This document shows positions 59,693 to 64,000 of a stretch of 64,000 bases of DNA, in pieces. Within the stretch, counting starts at the first letter, position 1, and every line of letters starts with the position of its first letter. Made by a program: the position numbers and the translations under genes. The stretch lies in assembly GCA_963739515.1 (NCBI GenBank), contig CAVUAO010000005.1, forward strand, positions 62,001 through 126,000. The letters run 5' to 3'. The DNA comes from JBFYTX01 sp963739515 (GTDB lineage: Bacteria > Chloroflexota > Dehalococcoidia > Dehalococcoidales > RBG-16-60-22). Below the pieces are notes generated by a model, which worked only from the letters and a program-made list of their open reading frames with translations, was not told the DNA's origin and searched no databases.

Positions 59693-59755
59693 TCGTCTGG
59701 CTAACTACCACCAGGTTTTTAGGTTATGTTTTCGCCTTCGTCATATGCAAGTATA

Positions 59756-59784
59756 AGGATAGCACAGGGTAAAAAGTTTGTCAA
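59756..59784 (-). promoter_or_regulatory. 23S rRNA promoter
   Basis: Minus-strand TTGACA (59784-59779), an exact 17 nt spacer and TATCCT (59761-59756). The predicted start is near 59749, about 180 nt before the mature 23S. AT-rich sequence (59800-59840) upstream could act as an UP element. Confidence 0.75.
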
Positions 59785-59865
59785 CAAATTTTCCGTACGG
59801 GGTATAACATTTTTCAAACATATTCAAAAATATATTTTTACGAGTGGAGGAGTTCGAAATTCCCG

Positions 59866-60360
59866 TTAAGTAAGGATTACACTTGACTTCCGATAAAACG
59901 GGGTGAAATCACGATAATCTATCACAACTACTCTACCTTCCGAATCAGGCGTATGCCCTCTATTCACCAATACTTCATAGGGCATAGCAACATATGGTCC
60001 AGAAGTGACTATAGTGGGAGTATAACCAATAATCACCCCGTCGTTATTTGGCTCTCCCCAGATTGCAGTTGTATTTTTATTTCTTAAGTAAATATCCCTA
60101 TCGAGAAAGGCAATAATCATGATTCGGTCGTAAACAACCATCGCCCCGGGTACGCCATCATATTCAATAATGATGTTACGAATCGGCATGTTTGATTCTG
60201 CTAAGCCAATATCAACGGAGTCTGCGGAAAAGCATATTTCAAATTTCGGGATTTCTCGTATGTCAAACCCGTGTAAGAATACGCTTGCAACAATTGACAA
60301 AGATATGAGTGGTATTATTGTTTTTATTAATCGCCTTTTAGTTTTTCTGTCTATTCCCAT
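59866..60360 (-). CDS. membrane-anchored protein of unknown function
   Basis: 164 residues. A basic start MGIDRKTKRRLIK is followed by one hydrophobic segment (TIIPLISLSIVASVFLHGF) and a soluble domain with beta-rich sequence (NIIIEYDGVPGAMVVYDRIM, GVIIGYTPTIVTSGPYVAMP, EGRVVVIDYRDFTPFYRKSS). Not recognised. AT-rich; between the 23S promoter region and argS. TATAAT (60368-60373) lies exactly 7 nt before the ATG, so a leaderless mRNA is predicted. Confidence 0.55.
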   Translation of the reverse strand: MGIDRKTKRRLIKTIIPLISLSIVASVFLHGFDIREIPKFEICFSADSVDIGLAESNMPIRNIIIEYDGVPGAMVVYDRIMIIAFLDRDIYLRNKNTTAIWGEPNNDGVIIGYTPTIVTSGPYVAMPYEVLVNRGHTPDSEGRVVVIDYRDFTPFYRKSSVILT

Positions 60361-60367
60361 ATAATAA

Positions 60368-60373
60368 ATTATA
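60368..60373 (-). promoter_or_regulatory. -10 box of the 59866-60360 gene, leaderless
   Basis: Minus-strand TATAAT (60373-60368), then 7 nt (TTATTAT) and ATG. Confidence 0.5.
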
Positions 60374-60424
60374 GCTTAGGTTTCAGATTCGGGCAATAGA
60401 TAAATATATGACTCTTATAAACAG

Positions 60425-60598
60425 ATTTTGAAGTGGCGCCAGCCCCTCTCATTTTTTCTTCCCCCTTCCTTTCATAAAGGAAGGGGGTCAGGGGGATGGA
60501 TTGTTTTAGGGGGGGGAAAAGGGGCGGTTCAACCTTGAGCGAGTGAGAGATTGCTTCGCCTTCCGGCCGTGCCGGAATGGTCTCGCAATGACACATGG
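60425..60598. repeat. dispersed repeat elements upstream of argS
   Basis: Contains a degenerate GGCGCCAGCCCCTCTC half-palindrome followed by ATTTTTTCTTC, a near-perfect 12 bp stem CCCCCTTCCTTT/AAAGGAAGGGGG with loop CAT (about 60461-60487), and GAGATTGCTTCGCC...GGCCGTGCCGG...TCTCGCAATGACA, the same style of TGTCATTGCGAG-type element seen in many genomes. No coding capacity. Confidence 0.6.
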
Positions 60599-60602
60599 GT
60601 TA

Positions 60603-60611
60603 TGCTATAAT
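60603..60611 (+). promoter_or_regulatory. extended -10 promoter of argS
   Basis: TGC-TATAAT (60603-60611) about 41 nt before the ATG at 60653; unlike many other genes here, argS has a conventional leader. Confidence 0.5.
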
Positions 60612-60652
60612 TTGTACGTAACTTTTTCTACAGACTGGAAATATTGATTCCA

Positions 60653-62302
60653 ATGCTCAAGCAGACTATTACTGGACTATTAGCGCAGGCGATTGCTAAA
60701 TCGCAGCAGGAGGGCAAACTCCCGGCTATCTCCCTACCGGAAATCGTCATCGAGCGGCCGCAGAAGCCGGAGCACGGCGACTATGCCTGCAGCATCTCCT
60801 TAAAGCTGGCGCGGGCGGCGGGCACCAACCCGCTGAACATCGCCAAAGAAATCGCCGGGTATATACAGCCTTCGGCGGAGATTGAAAGCGTCACCGTGGC
60901 GCCGCCGGGCTTCATCAACTTCACCCTCAATAACAACTGGCTGGCCGGGCAGGTGGACGCCATACTGGCAAGCGGCCAGACTTACGGCAACATCGAGCTG
61001 GGACAAGGCAAAAAGATTCAAATAGAATTCGTGAGCGTTAATCCCACCGGTCCACTGCACGTGGGACACGGGCGAGGCGCCGTCCTGGGCAGCAGCCTGG
61101 CCAACGTCCTGGCATCAGCCGGATATAGCGTCGCGAAAGAATATTATATTAATGATGCCGGCACGCAGATGGATTTATTCCGCCACTCACTGTACGCCAG
61201 TTACCAAAAATCAATCGGGAAAGACGTTGAGATACCCGCCGATGGCTATCACGGTGAATACATCGCAACAGCATCTGCCGAAATTGCCAGACCTGAAAAG
61301 TTTAAGAAGTTGCCAGAAGAACAAAAGGAAAAATATATGGGCGAACGAGGTCTGGAAATGATGCTGAAGGAAATCAGAGCCGACCTCGAGAAGCTGAGAG
61401 TTCATTTTGATGTATGGTTCAGTGAAACCAGTCTTTTTAAAGGAGCTTATCCGAGAGTCATGGATCTCCTGGGGAAAAAGGGTGATCTGGTCCAAAAGGA
61501 AGGCGCTACCTGGTTCGTTTCCACCGCCCTCGGGGAGGACAAGGATAACGTAATCGTGCGCAGCGACGGATATCCGACCTATTTCGCCACGGATATCGCC
61601 TACCATTATAACAAGTTCATCGAGCGTAAGTTCGACCGCGTCATCAACATATGGGGAGCAGACCACGCGGGGCACGTCTCCCGCATGAAAGCGGCGATCG
61701 AAGCGCTCGGCATCGACCCGGAGCGCCTGACGATAATCATATCGCAGATGGTCACCCTACGGCGGGGCAACGAGGTGGTGAAAATCTCCAAGCGCAGCGG
61801 GGACATCGTCACTCTAAGAGAGCTCATCGACGAGGTGGGCGTGGACGCGTGCCGCTTTTTCTTCCTCTCCCGCACGGCGGACAGCCAGATGGACTTCGAC
61901 CTCGAGCTGGCGAAAAAGCAGTCGGCGGACAACCCCGTCTACTATGTCCAGTACGCCCACGCGCGCATCGCCAGCATCCTGCGCCTGGCGGAAGACCGGG
62001 GGGTAAAGGACGGCGGCGGGGACGTCTCCCTGCTGACCGACCCGGCGGAACTGACGCTGCTACGCAAGATGCTGCTCCTGCCGGAGATAGTGGAGACCAT
62101 CGCGCAGACGCTGGAGCCCCACCACCTCACCTACTACGCGCAGGACCTGGCGACCGCCTTCCACGCTTTTTATAAAAACTGCCGGGTGGTCACCGACGAT
62201 AAAGCCATGACCGGGGCGCGGCTCAAGCTGGTGAAAGCCGCCAAGCTCGTCCTGGGGAGAACGTTAAACCTCATGGGCATGAACGCCCCGGACAAAATGT
62301 AG
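60653..62302 (+). CDS. argS: arginyl-tRNA synthetase
   Basis: 549 residues from ATG 60653; a TTG at 60644 (three codons upstream, 4 nt after GGAA) is an alternative. The HIGH motif is FVSVNPTGPLHVGHGRGAVL near 122-141, the Rossmann core has ADHAGHVSRMKAAIEALG, and the class I KMSKS-like motif appears as VVKISKRSGDIVTL near 374-387. An anticodon-binding DALR domain closes the protein (NPVYYVQYAHARIASI). It charges tRNA-Arg. trpS follows 17 nt downstream. Confidence 0.95.
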   Translation: MLKQTITGLLAQAIAKSQQEGKLPAISLPEIVIERPQKPEHGDYACSISLKLARAAGTNPLNIAKEIAGYIQPSAEIESVTVAPPGFINFTLNNNWLAGQVDAILASGQTYGNIELGQGKKIQIEFVSVNPTGPLHVGHGRGAVLGSSLANVLASAGYSVAKEYYINDAGTQMDLFRHSLYASYQKSIGKDVEIPADGYHGEYIATASAEIARPEKFKKLPEEQKEKYMGERGLEMMLKEIRADLEKLRVHFDVWFSETSLFKGAYPRVMDLLGKKGDLVQKEGATWFVSTALGEDKDNVIVRSDGYPTYFATDIAYHYNKFIERKFDRVINIWGADHAGHVSRMKAAIEALGIDPERLTIIISQMVTLRRGNEVVKISKRSGDIVTLRELIDEVGVDACRFFFLSRTADSQMDFDLELAKKQSADNPVYYVQYAHARIASILRLAEDRGVKDGGGDVSLLTDPAELTLLRKMLLLPEIVETIAQTLEPHHLTYYAQDLATAFHAFYKNCRVVTDDKAMTGARLKLVKAAKLVLGRTLNLMGMNAPDKM

Positions 62303-62319
62303 TCAGAGAAAGGTTACCG

Positions 62320-63303
62320 ATGAAGAAACGCGTCTTTTCCGGCATCCAGCCCACGGGCAATCTCCACGTCGGCGCCTACCTAGGGGCTTTACGTAACTGG
62401 GTTAAAAAACAATACGAGACAGATAATGTCTTCTGCATTGTGGATTTACATGCGATTACCATTCCCCAGGACCCTATGTTGCTAAAAGCCAGGACGCGAG
62501 AACTCACCGGTATATACCTGGCCGCCGGCCTCGACGCTGAAAAATCGATTATTTTTTTGCAATCACACGTTCCGGCCCACAGCGAACTGGCCTGGATCCT
62601 CAACTGCTATATCCCCATGGGGTGGATGTACCGCATGACTCAATTCAAGGAAAAATCCGCTGTTCTTAAGGAACAGGTAAGTGTGGGGCTTTTCGATTAC
62701 CCGGCGTTGATGGCGGCCGACATTCTTCTTTATCGGACAGACGAGGTGCCGGTAGGTGAAGACCAGAAGCAGCACGTAGAGTTGACCCGTGACCTGGCGC
62801 AGCGCTTTAACAATATCTATGGCGAGACTTTCGTCATCCCGGAACCGGTTATTCCGGACGTTGGCGCGCGCATCATGGGGCTGGACGACCCCACCAAAAA
62901 GATGAGCAAGAGCGAGACCGCCCCGGGCCATGCCATCGGCCTGCTGGACCCGCCGGACGTCATCCGCTCCAAGATCATGCGGGCGACTACCGATTCGCTA
63001 AAAGAAATACGATTCGACGAAAGCCGCCCGGGCATCAACAACCTGCTGACCATCTACCATGCCTTCACCGGTGAGAGCAAAAAAGAAATCGAGGGGAAAT
63101 TCGCCGGTAAAGGCTACGGCGACCTCAAGAAGACTTTAGCAGAAATAGTCATCGAAGGGCTGCGGCCTCTGCAAGAACGATATCAAGCCCTGACCGCCGA
63201 GCCCGGCCACATCGATGCCATCTTAAGGGAAGGGGCGGCGAAAGCCCGTCCCCTCGCCGAAAAGATGCTCGCCGAGGTCAAAAATAAGGTGGGGCTGGGA
63301 TAA
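62320..63303 (+). CDS. trpS: tryptophanyl-tRNA synthetase
   Basis: 327 residues, class I synthetase. SGIQPTGNLHVGAYLGALRN near 5-24 carries the HIGH-type motif, VGEDQKQHVELTRDLAQRFN near 144-163 is the TrpRS GEDQ signature, and KKMSKSE near 193-199 is the KMSKS motif. It charges tRNA-Trp. In an operon with argS; AAAGG lies before the ATG. Confidence 0.96.
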   Translation: MKKRVFSGIQPTGNLHVGAYLGALRNWVKKQYETDNVFCIVDLHAITIPQDPMLLKARTRELTGIYLAAGLDAEKSIIFLQSHVPAHSELAWILNCYIPMGWMYRMTQFKEKSAVLKEQVSVGLFDYPALMAADILLYRTDEVPVGEDQKQHVELTRDLAQRFNNIYGETFVIPEPVIPDVGARIMGLDDPTKKMSKSETAPGHAIGLLDPPDVIRSKIMRATTDSLKEIRFDESRPGINNLLTIYHAFTGESKKEIEGKFAGKGYGDLKKTLAEIVIEGLRPLQERYQALTAEPGHIDAILREGAAKARPLAEKMLAEVKNKVGLG

Positions 63304-63357
63304 TTTAGTCCCGTACTAAATTCATCTCCGCCCCCTTTTCACCACAGGAGCCTCTTC

Positions 63358-64000
63358 ATGCGGAAAGAGTCACCCCCTTCCGGGGACATCGCCGGTCGTC
63401 GTACCCCAGCCTACGGCTGGGTCATCCTGGCGGCCTGCGCCCTGATGATTTTTATCACCTACGGGCTTATCTACAGCTACAGCGTCTTTTTCAAGCCCCT
63501 CGCCGCGCAATTCCACTGGGACCGAGCAACCGTATCTCTGATATACTCGGCGTCAATGATTATCCGCGGCGCGGCGGCCATCGGCACGGGCTGGCTGGCC
63601 GACAGGTACGGCGGGAGAAAAATAATGGTCGGCTGCGGCCTGATGATGGCGGCCGGCTACCTGCTGTCCAGTCGGGCGGGCTCTTTATGGCAGTTCTTCC
63701 TCACCTATGCCGTCATCGAAGCCATCGGCATGAGCGGCATCTTCGGCATCGGCACGGCGCTGGTGACCAAGTGGTTTACCAGAAATCCCGGGCTGGCCCT
63801 CGGCATCGCGGCTTCGGGGTCGGGCCTGGGGACCTTCCTGATAGTGCCATCCGCCGAGCGACTCGTCAGCCAGATGGAATTGTCTTCGGTCTTCTTCATC
63901 ATCGGCATCGCCGCGGGGTCGCTAATGGTAATCGGGGCTTTACTGCTGCGCCCGCCCAAAGAGCCCGACCCGGCACTGGCTAAAGACACGGCAGCGCCCG
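63358..64000 (+). CDS. MFS transporter, N-terminal part (truncated by window edge)
   Basis: 214 codons are present. AGGAG lies 7 nt before the ATG. Six hydrophobic segments are visible, with YGWVILAACALMIFITYGLI near 18-37, the MFS motif A LADRYGGRKIMVGCGLMMAA near 80-99, and GIAASGSGLGTFLIVPSAER near 155-174. The pattern of a short cytoplasmic start, YSVFFKPLAAQF and GLALGIAASGSGLG matches the oxalate/formate antiporter and monocarboxylate porter branch (OFA/MCT). Substrate unknown. The second half lies outside the window. Confidence 0.85.
   Translation, partial: MRKESPPSGDIAGRRTPAYGWVILAACALMIFITYGLIYSYSVFFKPLAAQFHWDRATVSLIYSASMIIRGAAAIGTGWLADRYGGRKIMVGCGLMMAAGYLLSSRAGSLWQFFLTYAVIEAIGMSGIFGIGTALVTKWFTRNPGLALGIAASGSGLGTFLIVPSAERLVSQMELSSVFFIIGIAAGSLMVIGALLLRPPKEPDPALAKDTAAP

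Noticed and set aside
59700..59730. CCTGGTGGTAG in the 23S leader resembles the start of 5S rRNA
   Set aside because: Only the first few bases match. The conserved 5S loops (e.g. the CCCATCCCGAAC region) are absent, and a terminator hairpin follows.

Overview
The window is one contiguous stretch of a GC-rich bacterial chromosome. Gene content suggests an anaerobic Chloroflexota lineage, most likely Dehalococcoidia-like: rubrerythrin, a ferredoxin-nitroreductase fusion, a stand-alone molybdopterin oxidoreductase followed by a QueG/RdhA-like iron-sulfur protein, many SDR and DegV paralogues, and a 23S rRNA gene with no 16S or 5S beside it. This placement is inference; no 16S is present.

Layout. 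1-3.1 kb: end of rsmA, then ispE, an alpha/beta hydrolase, ferredoxin-nitroreductase and rubrerythrin. 3.1-4.3 kb: an AT-rich two-gene cassette (integrase-like SAM domain plus a Ymh/TIGR02391 protein with a HEPN-like RNPRAH motif). 4.3-10.1 kb: housekeeping genes (cca, phosphoesterase, VTT membrane protein, thiL, thioesterase, HAD phosphatase, ndk, rsfS). 10.2-13.9 kb: molybdoenzyme, Fe-S protein, rluB. 13.9-20.5 kb: pit, an AMP-ligase that lacks its catalytic lysines, dgk, recG. 20.7-25 kb: fatty acid kinase fakA with three tandem fakB genes. 25.1-33.8 kb: rpmB, an ABC exporter, and an arginine operon (argJ-argB-argD-hydrolase-argG-argH). 33.9-39.6 kb: FAH-family protein, a frameshifted pyruvate-kinase-C-like gene, a Cys-rich protein, cyclase and flavodoxins, separated by repeat-filled spacers. 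40-46.5 kb: two duplicated SDR genes, a UGSC-like selenoprotein read through an in-frame UGA, and a frameshifted mutS; this block lies between two inverted copies of a ~180 bp repeat. 46.8-47.8 kb: a second AT-rich cassette (membrane protein plus GIY-YIG protein). 48-56.5 kb: CPA2 antiporter, MFS exporter, a 745-residue Fe-S/FAD oxidoreductase with a terminator-like leader, GNAT, small proteins and an AT-rich orphan. 56.6-59.8 kb: 23S rRNA with its own promoter and a leader terminator-like hairpin. 59.9-64 kb: orphan membrane-anchored protein, argS, trpS and the start of an MFS transporter.

The most interesting item is the SDR-SDR-selenoprotein operon. A UGA codon at 41401-41403 sits exactly where UGSC-like proteins carry Sec or Cys, is followed by a U-x-x-C motif, and is followed 17 nt later by a GGUC-loop hairpin with bacterial SECIS geometry. 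A second theme is transcription start: many genes have a TGnTATAAT-type box 6-10 nt before the start codon, which predicts leaderless or nearly leaderless mRNAs. A third is the density of palindromic and nested dispersed repeats in the spacers.

Two genes (mutS and the pyruvate-kinase-C-like gene) are each broken by what looks like one extra base. These may be real mutations or assembly indels.
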